Below, one piece after another: positions 1 through 9,097 of a DNA stretch of 64,000 nt; position 1 is the first letter of the stretch, and every line of letters starts with the position of its first letter. The notes beneath the pieces were generated by a model, which worked only from the letters and a program-made list of their open reading frames with translations, searched no databases and was not told the DNA's origin. Both the position numbers and the translations under genes were made by a program. Source of the stretch: Micromonospora tulbaghiae (GTDB taxonomy: Bacteria > Actinomycetota > Actinomycetes > Mycobacteriales > Micromonosporaceae); the NCBI RefSeq assembly GCF_900091605.1, contig NZ_FMCQ01000009.1, forward strand, positions 62,001-126,000. Reading direction: 5' to 3'.

Positions 1-1341
1 GGCCCGGTACGCGCCGGTCATCTTGTAGGCGTTGATGTTGGCGCGGAAGACCGCGAAGGTCGGCACGCCGACGGCAACCGCGTCGATGTTCAGGTTGGTC
101 TTGATCTGCTGCGCGACGGCCTCCATCCACTCCTTGTGGCTGGCGTCCGCGTTGTACGACAGGGTCAGCTTGCCCTGGAAGCCACCGGCCTCCTGGAGGA
201 GCTGCTTGGCCTGGGCCACGTCGAACTTGCAGGCGGTGCAGTTGCCCGGCTCGGCGCCCGGGGTCAGCGGGTTGGCCCAGCTGTCGGCCGGCTTACGGGT
301 ACCGAAGAAGATCTTGTCGGTGATCGACTGCCGGTCGATGGACAGCGAGATCGCCTTGCGCAGCTTCGGGTTCTGGAAGCGCTTGTCGTAGATCGGGAAG
401 GCGATGATGCCGGTCGACGGGGTGGTCGAGGCCATGGCCCGGTCGGTCAGGTCCGTCTTCCACTTGTCACCGGCCAGCGCGGAGACCGGAACCTGCTGCT
501 GGAAGTCCAGGTTGCCGGCGAGCAGGTCGTTGTACGCCGCCGTGTCGTCCTGGTAGATCTTGACGGTGACGTCCTTGACCTTCATCTTGTCGCGCAGGCT
601 GTAGTCGTCGAAGCGGGTCAGCTTGATCTCGACGTCGTCCTGCCAGGAGACGAGGCTCACCGGGCCGTTACCGATCGGCTTCTTGCCGAAGTCCGCCGGG
701 GTGGACGAGAAGAACGCGTCCGGCAGCGGCACGAAGGCGCTGTAGCCGAGCTTGGTCGGGAACACGGCGGTCGGCGCGGTGAGCGTGACCTCGAAGTTCC
801 AGTCGTCGACAACCTTCAGGCCGGACATCTCCTTGGCCTTCGGCTCCGGGGCCTTCTGCGGGCCGTCCGGGCCGTCCGGGTCCTCGGTGTAGACCTCGTC
901 GAAGCCCTGGATGTCGGCGAAGAAGGAGGCGTTCTGCGCGCCGTTCGGGCCGTACGCCGCCCAGTTCCAGGCCTTGACGAAGCTCTCGGCCTTGACGGTG
1001 GTGCCGTCGTGGAACTTGGTGTTCTGCTTGATCTTGATCTTGAAGACCTTCGAGTCGCTCGTCTCGATCGACTCGGCGAGCAGGTTCTGCGGCGCCCCAC
1101 CGTTGTTGGGGTACTCGACCAGACCGCTCCACAGCCAGTCGATGATCGCGCCGCCACCGGTCTCGGTGGTGTTCGCCGGAACCAGGGGGTTCTCCGGCTG
1201 GGTACCGTCGATGACGATCGCGCCGTCCTTGCTAGCGCCGGCGTCGCCACCGTCGTTGTTCCCGCTGGAGCAGCCGGACGCGACGAGCGCGAATGCCGCG
1301 CCCACCGCGAGCGCGCCGCTCGCCCGCTTCGAGACTCTCAT
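1..1341 (-). CDS. Peptide ABC transporter substrate-binding lipoprotein (family 5), C-terminus cut by window edge
   Basis: This reads as an extracellular solute-binding protein of family 5 (DppA/OppA type), which captures oligopeptides or similar ligands outside the membrane for an ABC importer. The N-terminus has two basic residues, a hydrophobic stretch and a lipobox ending ASGC with Cys24 as the lipidation site, followed by a Gly/Asn/Asp linker. The mature part shows family features: a segment beginning NPLVPANT, an FHDGTTVKAESFV motif, and IAFPIYDKRFQNPKLRKAIS, typical of family 5 domains. The start is ATG at 1341 with AGGAGG 10-15 bases upstream. About 447 residues are visible; the family is usually 530-600, so roughly 100 are missing. 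Permease and ATPase genes are expected further left but are not seen. The ligand cannot be told from the sequence. Confidence 0.9.
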   Translation of the reverse strand, partial: MRVSKRASGALAVGAAFALVASGCSSGNNDGGDAGASKDGAIVIDGTQPENPLVPANTTETGGGAIIDWLWSGLVEYPNNGGAPQNLLAESIETSDSKVFKIKIKQNTKFHDGTTVKAESFVKAWNWAAYGPNGAQNASFFADIQGFDEVYTEDPDGPDGPQKAPEPKAKEMSGLKVVDDWNFEVTLTAPTAVFPTKLGYSAFVPLPDAFFSSTPADFGKKPIGNGPVSLVSWQDDVEIKLTRFDDYSLRDKMKVKDVTVKIYQDDTAAYNDLLAGNLDFQQQVPVSALAGDKWKTDLTDRAMASTTPSTGIIAFPIYDKRFQNPKLRKAISLSIDRQSITDKIFFGTRKPADSWANPLTPGAEPGNCTACKFDVAQAKQLLQEAGGFQGKLTLSYNADASHKEWMEAVAQQIKTNLNIDAVAVGVPTFAVFRANINAYKMTGAYRA

Positions 1342-1929
1342 TCCGAGGGGCCTCCTCTTTCTAACCTGGTTCCGTCGTGAGTTTCACGCACGTCTTTGGG
1401 GGTGACACCACCGGCGACCCGAGCCGCAGGACGCCGGTTTACCGCAGAGGAATTCGGGACACCCCAGGGGTACCGATCCGCCGGGCGCCACACCCTGGAC
1501 GAGGCACCGCGCAGGGTCGGCGGCCACGCGGCGGCGCAAAAGACGACGTCACGTGGTCGGCAGGCCCGACGAGATGCCTCACACCGGGGGGTGAGGTGCT
1601 GCCACTGTGACACCAACCGGCCCTTTCCGTGAAGGTGCCGTTATCAAGCCGTTAGTTGGTCGCCACGTTGCCGATACTTGAGAAAAGATCACAAAGCGTA
1701 CGGACGATAGGGCCCTGAACAGGCAAGACGGGCACAGAGGGGTCGACAGACGTCCCTGCGGCACGCGGGGCTGTGACGTTCGCCGCGCCGGCCTCGGCGT
1801 CTCTCACGGGCGCACGACTGCGGCGTTTTTTGTCCGTCCGGATGATGCCATGCCGACTGAGCGGACACCAACAGGGCCCCTGGGGTACGAGGCCGTCGAG
1901 GCCCCGCCCCCGAGGGCGGGCGTGGACTC
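1342..1929. other. 588-bp intergenic region between two minus-strand transcripts
   Basis: I see no convincing gene here; the short open frames lack actinomycete codon bias and ribosome sites. The stretch 1638-1700 is clearly less GC-rich than its surroundings and is the most likely place for the promoter of the peptide-binding protein. A small hairpin (CCTCAC / GTGAGG) lies at 1576-1595. A GC hairpin next to the response-regulator stop is listed separately. Confidence 0.5.
1903..1920 (-). terminator. GC hairpin after the response-regulator gene
   Basis: CCCGCCC and GGGCGGG form a 7-bp stem with a 4-base loop just beyond the stop codon of the response regulator. There is no U tract, as is common for actinomycete terminators. 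Confidence 0.4.
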
Positions 1930-2607
1930 CTAGACCAGCCGGCGGTCGGCGGCCCAGCGGGACAGCTCGTACCGGTTCGACATCTGGAGCTTGCGCAGCA
2001 CGTTGGAGACGTGCGTCTCGACCGTCTTGATCGAGATGTACAACTCCTTGGCGATCTCCTTGTACGCGTACCCCCGGGCGAGCAGCCGCAGCACCTCGCG
2101 CTCGCGGTTGGTGAGCTGGTCCAGCTCGGGGTCGGCCACCGGCGCGTCCGGCCGGGAGGCGAAGGCGTCGAGCACGAACCCGGCCAGCCGTGGGCTGAAC
2201 ACCGCGTCGCCGTCGGCCACCCGCCGGATCGCGTCGGTCAGCTCCTCCGGGGAGATCGTCTTCGTGACGTACCCCCGCGCGCCGGCGCGGATCAGGCCGA
2301 TCACGTCCTCGGCGGCGTCGGAGACGCTCAGTGCCAGGAACCGCACCTGCGGGTGGGTGCGCCGCATCGCCTCCAGCACCGCGCGACCGCCGCCGTCGGG
2401 CATGTGCACGTCGAGCAGCACCACGTCCGGCGCGGTGGCCGCGATCCGGGTCACCGCCTCGGCCACCGAGCTGGCCTCGCCGACGACCTCCACCCGCGCC
2501 CCCAGTTCGGCGCGGACGCCGGCCCGGAACATCGCGTGGTCGTCGACGAGGAACACCCGCAGCGGCCCGCGGGGCGCCGTACCCTCGACCGGTTCCTGCT
2601 CGGACAT
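1930..2607 (-). CDS. NarL/LuxR-family response regulator
   Basis: A 225-residue two-component response regulator. The receiver domain (about 16-135) has the acidic pair in FLVDDHAMFRAG, the phospho-acceptor Asp in VVLLDVHMPDGGG, the conserved Ser/Thr after LALS, and Lys in YVTKTIS. A LuxR-type helix-turn-helix follows (about 160-222) with LTNREREVLRLLARG and ISIKTVETHVSNVLRKL. It starts one base after the stop of the histidine kinase upstream, so the two are co-transcribed and very likely partners. With the PspC-type kinase and the LiaF-like protein across the divergent promoter, it resembles LiaFSR-type envelope-stress systems; the actual signal is inferred. Confidence 0.93.
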   Translation of the reverse strand: MSEQEPVEGTAPRGPLRVFLVDDHAMFRAGVRAELGARVEVVGEASSVAEAVTRIAATAPDVVLLDVHMPDGGGRAVLEAMRRTHPQVRFLALSVSDAAEDVIGLIRAGARGYVTKTISPEELTDAIRRVADGDAVFSPRLAGFVLDAFASRPDAPVADPELDQLTNREREVLRLLARGYAYKEIAKELYISIKTVETHVSNVLRKLQMSNRYELSRWAADRRLV

Positions 2608-2608
2608 G

Positions 2609-3928
2609 TCACTTGTCCCTTTCCGCCGTGGAGCCGGAGCCGCTGATCGGCAGGATCAGCCGGACCTCGGTCCCTTCCCCCGGCTCGGACCGGATCTCCG
2701 CCCGGCCGCCGTGCCGCTTCATCCGTCCGATGATCGAGCCCCGGACGCCGTGCCGGTGATTCTCCACCGTATCCGGGTCGAAGCCCTTGCCCCGGTCCCG
2801 GACGAATACGCTCACCTGCTCCGGCTCCACCTCGGCGTACAGCGACACGGTCTGCACACCGGCGTGCCGGGCCGCGTTGACCAGGGCCTCCCGGGCGGCG
2901 GCCACGATCGCGCCCACCCGCTCGTCGGTCTCCCGGTCGCCGACCACCACCACCTCGACCGTGATGGCGAACGTGTCCTCCACCTCGGCGGCGGCCTGCT
3001 CCAGAGCGGCCGCGAAGCGCTCGGTGGGCGAGGCGGTCGGCTTGTAGAGCCAGTTGCGCAGCGAGCGCTCCTGACCGCGGGCCAGCCGCTGCACCGTCTT
3101 GACGTCGCTGGCGTTGCGCTGGATCAGCGCCAGCGTGTGCAGCACCTGGTCGTGCACCATCGCGGCCAGTTCGGCGCGCTCCTGCTCCCGGATGCGGCCC
3201 TCCCGCTCGGAGCGGAGCTGGTTCCAGGTGCGCCAGAGCACCGGACCGGTGACCACACCCACGCCGGCCAGCCCGACCAACGCGAAGATCACGCCGTTGA
3301 GCACCGCGTCGACGTTCTGCGCCGGCGAGTAGACGGCCGCCACGCCGATGATGCCGACCGCGACGAGCACGCCGCCGCCGATGAAGCGCAGCACGAACGC
3401 GCGCCTGTCGCTCTCCTCCACCACCGCGCCGAGCCAGGGCACCGCCGAGTCGCCCCACTGCCGGCGGCGCTCCGGGCCGGACTGGTGCCAGATGACGCCC
3501 GCGCCGACCGCGATGATCGCCACCAGCCAGCCGGCGGTGCCGGCCGCGCCCACCGAGTTGAACGCGACCACCTGCAGCAGCAGCACGCCGAGCCCGATCA
3601 CCACGAACGGCAGCAACTGGGCGAGGTCGCGGCGGGGCGGGACGGCGGTGTCGCCGGGGCGGGGCGGGACCACCGCCCAGAAGGCGGCGTAGAGCAACAG
3701 ACCGAGACCGCTCAGCCCGAGCAGCACCATGAACGCCACGCGTACCCGCAGCACCGGGATGCCCAGGTGCTCGGCGATGCCCGCGGCCACCCCGGCGGCC
3801 AGCCGGTGGTCGGTTGCCCGGTAGAGGCGCGGGGCGTGCGGGGCGGGGGTGCTGCTGATCGGAGACTCCCAGGTCGAGGCGGACGCGCCGGCGGCGCCGA
3901 CGCTCAGATCGTCACACGGCGGCGACAC
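2609..3928 (-). CDS. Sensor histidine kinase with N-terminal PspC domain
   Basis: A 439-residue membrane kinase. An N-terminal PspC domain (about 33-92) starts RLYRATDHRLAAGVAAG and contains one membrane helix; it is followed by several further hydrophobic segments (about 105-230). The DHp region of HisKA_3 type has the phospho-acceptor in MVHDQVLHTL, and the ATPase domain has an N box in EALVNAARHA, G1 in DRGKGFD and G2 in GVRGSIIGRM. Start is GTG 3928. The response regulator follows after one base. The PspC module suggests sensing of membrane or envelope stress. The promoter region is shared with the divergent PspC/LiaF-like gene 107 bases away. Confidence 0.92.
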   Translation of the reverse strand: MSPPCDDLSVGAAGASASTWESPISSTPAPHAPRLYRATDHRLAAGVAAGIAEHLGIPVLRVRVAFMVLLGLSGLGLLLYAAFWAVVPPRPGDTAVPPRRDLAQLLPFVVIGLGVLLLQVVAFNSVGAAGTAGWLVAIIAVGAGVIWHQSGPERRRQWGDSAVPWLGAVVEESDRRAFVLRFIGGGVLVAVGIIGVAAVYSPAQNVDAVLNGVIFALVGLAGVGVVTGPVLWRTWNQLRSEREGRIREQERAELAAMVHDQVLHTLALIQRNASDVKTVQRLARGQERSLRNWLYKPTASPTERFAAALEQAAAEVEDTFAITVEVVVVGDRETDERVGAIVAAAREALVNAARHAGVQTVSLYAEVEPEQVSVFVRDRGKGFDPDTVENHRHGVRGSIIGRMKRHGGRAEIRSEPGEGTEVRLILPISGSGSTAERDK

Positions 3929-4035
3929 CCCGGACCACGGGGACGCCCCGGAGTTTCACCGGCGGCGGATCTCAGGGTGGGGTCAGGGTCGGGTCCGGAG
4001 GCTGCTCGGGCGGCCGGGGCAGCAGTATCGAAGGC

Positions 4036-5934
4036 ATGAACGAGGACGCTGCCCGTCCGCCCCGCCCCTGGGCGGCAGCACAGGACGCCCCGCCGCCGCC
4101 CCCGCCGGGACCGGCGCCCACCACCGACCAGGCGCCCCCGCCGCCCGGCGGCACGCCGTTCGGCGGTCCACCACCCGGTGGGTACGCCCCACCGCCCGGC
4201 GCCGCGGGCTTCACCACCCGGTACGGCCTGGTACGCCCCCGCGAGGGCCGCTACCTGGCCGGGGTGTGCGCCGCCATCGGCCGGGCCACGAACACCGACC
4301 CGGTGCTGTGGCGCGTGCTGCTGGCCGTGCTCGGCTTCTTCGGCGGCATCGGGATCATCGTGTACGTCGCCGGCTGGCTGATCATCCCCGGCGAGGGCGA
4401 CACCGCCTCACCCGTGGAGGCCATGCTCGGCCGGGGCCGGTCCAGCATGTCCCCGATCACGGTGATCGTGCTCGGCATCGTGGTGGCGCTCGGCTTCGCC
4501 TACGTCGTCACCGACGGGTTCCGGGCGATCCTGCTCGGTGCGGTGATCCTGATCGGCGGAGCGCTCCTGCTCAACCGCGAGCAGCGTGGCCCGGCGCAGC
4601 GGCCGGCTCAGCCGGTGCCCCCGCACGGTCCCTCGCCGGGCCCGGTGCCACCGGTGGCCTGGCCCGCACCATCGGCCCCGGCGCCGGGTACGTGGACCGC
4701 GGCTCCCCCCGCGGCACAGTGGACCGGCACACCCGCCGGACCGGCACACCCCGGGGCGGTTCCGTCCAGCGGACTGCCCGCCGAGCCCGGCTACCCGCCG
4801 CCCGGCCGGCCCGAGCCGGGTTTTCCCCCGGCGCCCGGGTCCGAGCCCGGCTACCCGCCGGCCTCTGCGTCCGAGCCGGGCTACCCGCCGGTGTCGCCGT
4901 CGGAGCCCGGCTACCCGCCGGTGTCGCCGTCCGAGCTGGAGCGCCCGGCGACGTCCGACGCCGAGCGCGAGCCGGGCCACCCCGGGCCCGCGACCGGCTA
5001 CCCGACGCTGCCGGCGCCGGGCTGGCCCGCCGCGGCCGGCACCCGGCCGGGCCCGTCCGAGCCGACAGTCGCGATGCAGCAGGTGACCGGCCCGGTCGCC
5101 GACACCGCCACCTGGCCGGCCTACGGCGCCGGCCCGGCCTGGCCGGGCGCACGGGACGCGGGCGCCCGGCTGGACGAGCCGGCCGCCGTGCCGCCGCCCG
5201 CGCCGGTGGGCGCACCGCTGCCGCCCGGCGGGTACCGGCCGCCGTTCGCCCCGCACGGCCCCTACGCCGGATCGCCGCCCGTCCCGCCACCGGTCCGGCC
5301 GCCGCGACCGCCGAAGCGGCCCAAGGAGCGCTCGCCGCTCGGCGCGATCACGTTCTCGCTGATCTTCCTGGCGCTCGGCGTGGTGGCCATGCTCGACCTG
5401 CTCGACGTCTTCCCGGTCGGCGCCGCCGGCTACTTCGCCGCGGTGCTCGCGACCATCGGCCTCGGCCTGCTCGTCGGCACCTGGTTCGGCCGGGCGCGCT
5501 GGCTGATCGCCCTGGGCCTGGTGACAGCGGCGGCGCTCGGCATCGCCACCGTCGCCGAGTCCTACGACCGGGTACGCGGCATCGACGGCAACGTCACCTG
5601 GGCGCCGACCGACCTGCGCGACCTGGCCGACCGGTACGAGAACAACCTCGGCGACGCGACGCTCGACCTGCGCGGGATCGACTTCGACAAGCAGGACGTC
5701 CAGGTGACTGTCGACGTCAACCTCGGCAACGCGACTGTGGTCGTACCGCCGAACGTCGACGTGACCACGGTGGCCGACGTGAACGCCGGCGACGCCACGG
5801 TCTTCGGCCGGCGCAGCGGCGGGCTCGGCGGTCGTCAGTGGGAGACCACCGACCCGGGCGCCGACGGTCCCGGTGGCGGCAAGCTGCGCCTCTACGTCCA
5901 CGTGAACGCCGGCAAGCTGGAGGTGACCCGGTGA
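4036..5934 (+). CDS. PspC-domain protein with proline-rich linker and LiaF-like C-terminal domain
   Basis: A 632-residue membrane protein. A Pro-rich N-terminus (1-60) precedes a PspC domain (about 65-125: LVRPREGRYLAGVCAAIGRATN ... GGIGIIVYVAGW) and further hydrophobic helices. A long Pro/Gly linker (about 190-425) contains near-perfect repeats of SEPGYPPVSP. Then come two to three helices and a C-terminal beta-rich domain (about 515-632) with the pattern GDATLDLRGIDF and DVNLGNATVVVPPNVDV, like the LiaF/DUF2154 domain. It is divergent from the PspC kinase pair, so it is probably the accessory regulator of that system, as LiaF is for LiaRS. The next gene overlaps by GTGA. Function is inferred from architecture. 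Confidence 0.85.
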   Translation: MNEDAARPPRPWAAAQDAPPPPPPGPAPTTDQAPPPPGGTPFGGPPPGGYAPPPGAAGFTTRYGLVRPREGRYLAGVCAAIGRATNTDPVLWRVLLAVLGFFGGIGIIVYVAGWLIIPGEGDTASPVEAMLGRGRSSMSPITVIVLGIVVALGFAYVVTDGFRAILLGAVILIGGALLLNREQRGPAQRPAQPVPPHGPSPGPVPPVAWPAPSAPAPGTWTAAPPAAQWTGTPAGPAHPGAVPSSGLPAEPGYPPPGRPEPGFPPAPGSEPGYPPASASEPGYPPVSPSEPGYPPVSPSELERPATSDAEREPGHPGPATGYPTLPAPGWPAAAGTRPGPSEPTVAMQQVTGPVADTATWPAYGAGPAWPGARDAGARLDEPAAVPPPAPVGAPLPPGGYRPPFAPHGPYAGSPPVPPPVRPPRPPKRPKERSPLGAITFSLIFLALGVVAMLDLLDVFPVGAAGYFAAVLATIGLGLLVGTWFGRARWLIALGLVTAAALGIATVAESYDRVRGIDGNVTWAPTDLRDLADRYENNLGDATLDLRGIDFDKQDVQVTVDVNLGNATVVVPPNVDVTTVADVNAGDATVFGRRSGGLGGRQWETTDPGADGPGGGKLRLYVHVNAGKLEVTR

Positions 5935-6368
5935 AGGCACACCGTACCGACATCGTGTCGTTCGCTTTCGGACTCGTCTTCCTCGGCCTGTCCGTCTGGT
6001 GGCTGCTGGCCCGGATCCTCGGCCTCTCCGTGCCCCCGGTCGGCTGGTTCCTGGCCGGCGGGCTGGTGCTGATCGGCCTGCTCGGGCTGATCGGCGCGCT
6101 GCGCTCGGGCCGCGCCCCGGAGCAGCCCGGGCCGCAGTCCGCGCCGGAGGTCACGGTCGCGGCGCCGTACGGCTCCCCGGCCGTCGGCGCGGAGACGGCC
6201 CCCGGCGCGGAGACGGGTGCCGGCGCGGAGACGCCCGACGGCGCCGACGAGTGGGCCACCGCGGCCACCACCGATTCCTCGGAGCCGGCCACCCGCGAAC
6301 TGCCGCCGCTCGATCCACCGGCCGACGAGACGGCTCCGCAGCGCCGTACGCCGGGGGATCCGGCCTGA
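5931..6368 (+). CDS. Small two-helix membrane protein
   Basis: A 145-residue protein starting at GTG 5931, overlapping the stop of the PspC/LiaF-like gene in a GTGA arrangement, so the two are translationally coupled. Residues 7-28 and 34-57 are hydrophobic helices (SFAFGLVFLGLSVWWLLA; WFLAGGLVLIGLLGLIG). The rest is a low-complexity tail with three GAET repeats and many Pro and Ala residues. I do not recognise a named domain. Position suggests a membrane partner of the PspC/LiaF-like protein. Confidence 0.8.
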   Translation: MKAHRTDIVSFAFGLVFLGLSVWWLLARILGLSVPPVGWFLAGGLVLIGLLGLIGALRSGRAPEQPGPQSAPEVTVAAPYGSPAVGAETAPGAETGAGAETPDGADEWATAATTDSSEPATRELPPLDPPADETAPQRRTPGDPA

Positions 6369-6522
6369 CCGCGCCACTGCGGAGCCCTTCGGACGCGGCC
6401 TATGCTGGTCGGCGGAGATCTCGCCTCCGCCGGCCGGCCCGCGCCCCCGACAGGGCGGAGCCGCCGGTCGGGTCGCCGGAGCCGCCCCGTCCGTTCGCTA
6501 TCTCGTCAGGAGCCCGTCCGAC

Positions 6523-7773
6523 ATGACCCAGTCCCCCGCCGTGCGCGTCACCGGTCCCTCCGGTGCGGTCCGCATCGGCGAGCGCGCCGCCCGCACGCTC
6601 GTCAGCGAGTTCGCCCGGCGTAACGACCCGAAGGCCGGCCTGCTCGTCGGCGCGACCCCGGAGTCCGCGGTGCTGGCCTCCGCGATCGAGGCGCTGCTCC
6701 CAGGCGACCGGCTCACTGTGGTGCCGGCGGAGGGCGCTTCGGCGGCGGCGCTGCGCGAACACGTCACCGCGCAGGGCCGATGGGTCGACGACCGGGTACG
6801 CGTGGTCGACACCCTCGCCGAGGCGGACGCCGCCGCCGCAGTGGTGGTCGTCGCCGAGCCGTTCACCGGCACCGCGGACGAGGCGCGCGCCGCGATCGAC
6901 GGGCTGGCGAAATACCTCGCCGAGGGCGGGGTGCTGAGCGTCGCCGCGCCGCTGTTCCGCACCGAGGGCGCCGACGGCGAGCTGGACCGGCAGGGCGTGC
7001 TGCACGGCGTGCGCACCGACCTGGTGCTGCGCAACACCCCGCCGGTACGCGTGCACCACCTGCGTTTCACCGCGGCGCCGGTCGCGCTCGCGGCCTCGCT
7101 GTCCCCGGCGTACCGGCCGTCGAGCGTGCCGCTGACCCGGGGCATGCACATCGACTCGAACGGGGTGGCCGCGGCCGGCATCACGCTCGGCCTGGCCGCC
7201 CTGGCCCGGGCCACGCGGCCGAAGTCGAAGCTCTGGCTGCTGCCGGCGCTGGCCGCCGCTCCGGTGGCCGCGTTCTTCCGGGACCCGGAGCGGGACGTGC
7301 CGGAGGACCCGTCGGCAGTCGTCGCCTCGGCGGACGGTCAGGTGCTGTCCGTGCAGCGCCTCCAGGACGAGCGCTTCGGTGACGGCGAGTGGCTGCGGAT
7401 CGCGGTCTTCCTCTCGGTGCTGGACGTGCACGTCAACCGCGCTCCGGTGGCCGGCAAGGTGGTGGACTACTTCGTCGCCGACGGCGGGTTCGTCAACGCC
7501 ATGAAGCCGGACGCCGAGCACAACGTGGCCGCGTACACGGTGCTGGACACCGACCACGGCACCGTGGTGGTGGCGCAGCGCACCGGGCTGATCGCCCGCC
7601 GGATCGTGCAGCGGGCACCCGTCGGGTCGCTGCTGGCCCGGGGCGAGCGCTTCGGCCTGATCCGGTTCGGCTCGCGTACCGACGTCTACCTGCCGGCCGA
7701 CGCCGCGGACCCGCTCGTCGGTCCGGGCGACAAGGTGGTCGGCGGCGCGACTGTGATCGCCCGCTGGCGCTGA
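6523..7773 (+). CDS. psd: Phosphatidylserine decarboxylase proenzyme with N-terminal extension
   Basis: Converts phosphatidylserine to phosphatidylethanolamine with a self-generated pyruvoyl group. The C-terminal half (about 205-416) matches short-type decarboxylases: ADGQVLSVQRL, LSVLDVHVNRAPVAGKV, MKPDAEHN, and the cleavage site GLIRFGSRTDVYLP, where the bond before Ser384 is cut to give a 33-residue alpha chain. The first 190 residues are not part of the usual enzyme. They look like a methyltransferase-fold region (GLLVGATPESAVLA; VVVVAEPFTG; YLAEGGVLSVAAPLF) without a clear SAM glycine loop. Start ATG 6523 was chosen because the frame upstream lacks coding character. pssA is convergent just downstream and makes its substrate. 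Confidence 0.9.
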   Translation: MTQSPAVRVTGPSGAVRIGERAARTLVSEFARRNDPKAGLLVGATPESAVLASAIEALLPGDRLTVVPAEGASAAALREHVTAQGRWVDDRVRVVDTLAEADAAAAVVVVAEPFTGTADEARAAIDGLAKYLAEGGVLSVAAPLFRTEGADGELDRQGVLHGVRTDLVLRNTPPVRVHHLRFTAAPVALAASLSPAYRPSSVPLTRGMHIDSNGVAAAGITLGLAALARATRPKSKLWLLPALAAAPVAAFFRDPERDVPEDPSAVVASADGQVLSVQRLQDERFGDGEWLRIAVFLSVLDVHVNRAPVAGKVVDYFVADGGFVNAMKPDAEHNVAAYTVLDTDHGTVVVAQRTGLIARRIVQRAPVGSLLARGERFGLIRFGSRTDVYLPADAADPLVGPGDKVVGGATVIARWR

Positions 7774-7787
7774 GCGCAGGACACGAA

Positions 7788-7823
7788 GAAAAGGGGCGCC
7801 GCTCTCGCGGCGCCCCTTTTTGT
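7788..7823. terminator. Bidirectional terminator between psd and pssA
   Basis: GGGGCGCCGC and GCGGCGCCCC form a perfect stem around TCTC, flanked by AAAA on the left and TTTTT on the right. It therefore has a U tract for transcripts from either strand and suits the convergent psd and pssA genes. Confidence 0.9.
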
Positions 7824-7837
7824 CTGTCGTTCTCGGG

Positions 7838-8827
7838 TCAGGCGGTACGGCGCTGGTGCAGCCAGAGCAGCGGCCCGCTGACCAGGTAGCCCACCACCAC
7901 GAGGGCGAACGTGAGCCGGATGTCGACGAGCGCGCCGACCACCGGAGCCAGCCAGAGCCACGGCGGCAGCTTCAGCAGCCGGGCGAGCTTCGCGTACGGG
8001 AAGCTGGACACCATGGCGAAGGCGAGCAGCGCCACGGCGGCCACCATGACCAGGCCGGGGACCGGCACGCCGATGGCCACGGTCAGTGCGAGCACCGCTG
8101 CCGCCATGGTGGTCGGCACGCCGCAGAAGAAGCGGCCGTCCTTCGGCGAGACGTTGAACCGGGCGAGCCGGACCGCCGCGCACGCGGCGACGAGCGCGCA
8201 GGACACCGCGGCGGCCGCCGGGGGCGCCGAACCGGCGAGCGAGGCGTAGACCACGACCGGTGCGGCGAGGCCGAACGAGCACATGTCGGCGAGCGAGTCC
8301 ATCTGCGCGCCGAACGGGCTGGCCACGCCGAGCTTGCGGGCCAGCGCGCCGTCGAGGCCGTCGAACGCGACGCACGCGATCAGGAAGATCGCGGCGATCT
8401 GCACGTCACCGCGCATGGCCAGGAAGATGGCCAGCATGCCGAGCATGAGGCTGCTCAGCGTGCACGCGTTGACGAGCGCGAACTTGGCCCGGCGGGCGGC
8501 GGTGCGCTCACCCGGCAGAAGCGGGATCGACATCGCCGGGGACTCGTCGTCGACCGGGGCGGCCGGCGCGAGCGCCGGGCTGACCGGGCGTACCGCCTCG
8601 ATGTCGGTGTCGAGCCGGCCGTAGCGCAGGCGCTGGCGGTCGGCGTAACGGTGGTCGGGGGTGACCAGGTCGGTCCCCGAGACGGTCGCGCCGTCCCGGC
8701 GGCCCACCCGGACCAGCAGCACCTGGCGGGCGAACGTACTGCTGCGGCGCAACCTGCCCGCCCAGCGACGCCCTGCGGGGCGCGGACTGTCAGTCGTACG
8801 ACGCCGGCGCCATGGGGCTCTCGGCAC
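7838..8827 (-). CDS. pssA: CDP-diacylglycerol--serine O-phosphatidyltransferase
   Basis: Makes phosphatidylserine from CDP-diacylglycerol and serine at the membrane. The CDP-alcohol phosphatidyltransferase signature is complete: DGLDGALARKLG followed by FGAQMDSLAD, matching D-G-x2-A-R-x8-G-x3-D-x3-D. Several membrane helices cover the C-terminal 220 residues. I chose GTG 8827 (329 residues) because GGAGGAAAC stands directly before it. That gives a basic, Pro-rich N-terminal extension of about 100 residues; an inner ATG at 8533 would give a 231-residue core enzyme but has a weak ribosome site. The partner psd is convergent across a strong terminator. Confidence 0.9.
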   Translation of the reverse strand: MPRAPWRRRRTTDSPRPAGRRWAGRLRRSSTFARQVLLVRVGRRDGATVSGTDLVTPDHRYADRQRLRYGRLDTDIEAVRPVSPALAPAAPVDDESPAMSIPLLPGERTAARRAKFALVNACTLSSLMLGMLAIFLAMRGDVQIAAIFLIACVAFDGLDGALARKLGVASPFGAQMDSLADMCSFGLAAPVVVYASLAGSAPPAAAAVSCALVAACAAVRLARFNVSPKDGRFFCGVPTTMAAAVLALTVAIGVPVPGLVMVAAVALLAFAMVSSFPYAKLARLLKLPPWLWLAPVVGALVDIRLTFALVVVGYLVSGPLLWLHQRRTA

Positions 8828-9097
8828 GTTTCCTCCATCACCGGATCGGCTGGCCGCCCATTGCGGGGCGGGTGTCCGGCTGTCTCGTGCCGGACCTTTC
8901 GGGTCCGGCAGCCCTTTTGCGGAGTACACCATTGCACAGGGGACAGGGGCTTGGCGATAGCTGCCGGCGGTACTTATATCTCCCTTAACCGCGCGAACCG
9001 CCCACTCATTCCCATCTCGGGCCGCAACGCCCGTTTTCGTCGGTCAGCCGTACTTCCGACTGTACCGGAGGTCACCCAGGGCGGCTCGGCGAGCGAT

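Noticed and set aside
1342..1929. Small genes in the 588-bp gap
   Set aside because: The open frames there lack codon bias, ribosome sites and any recognisable domain.
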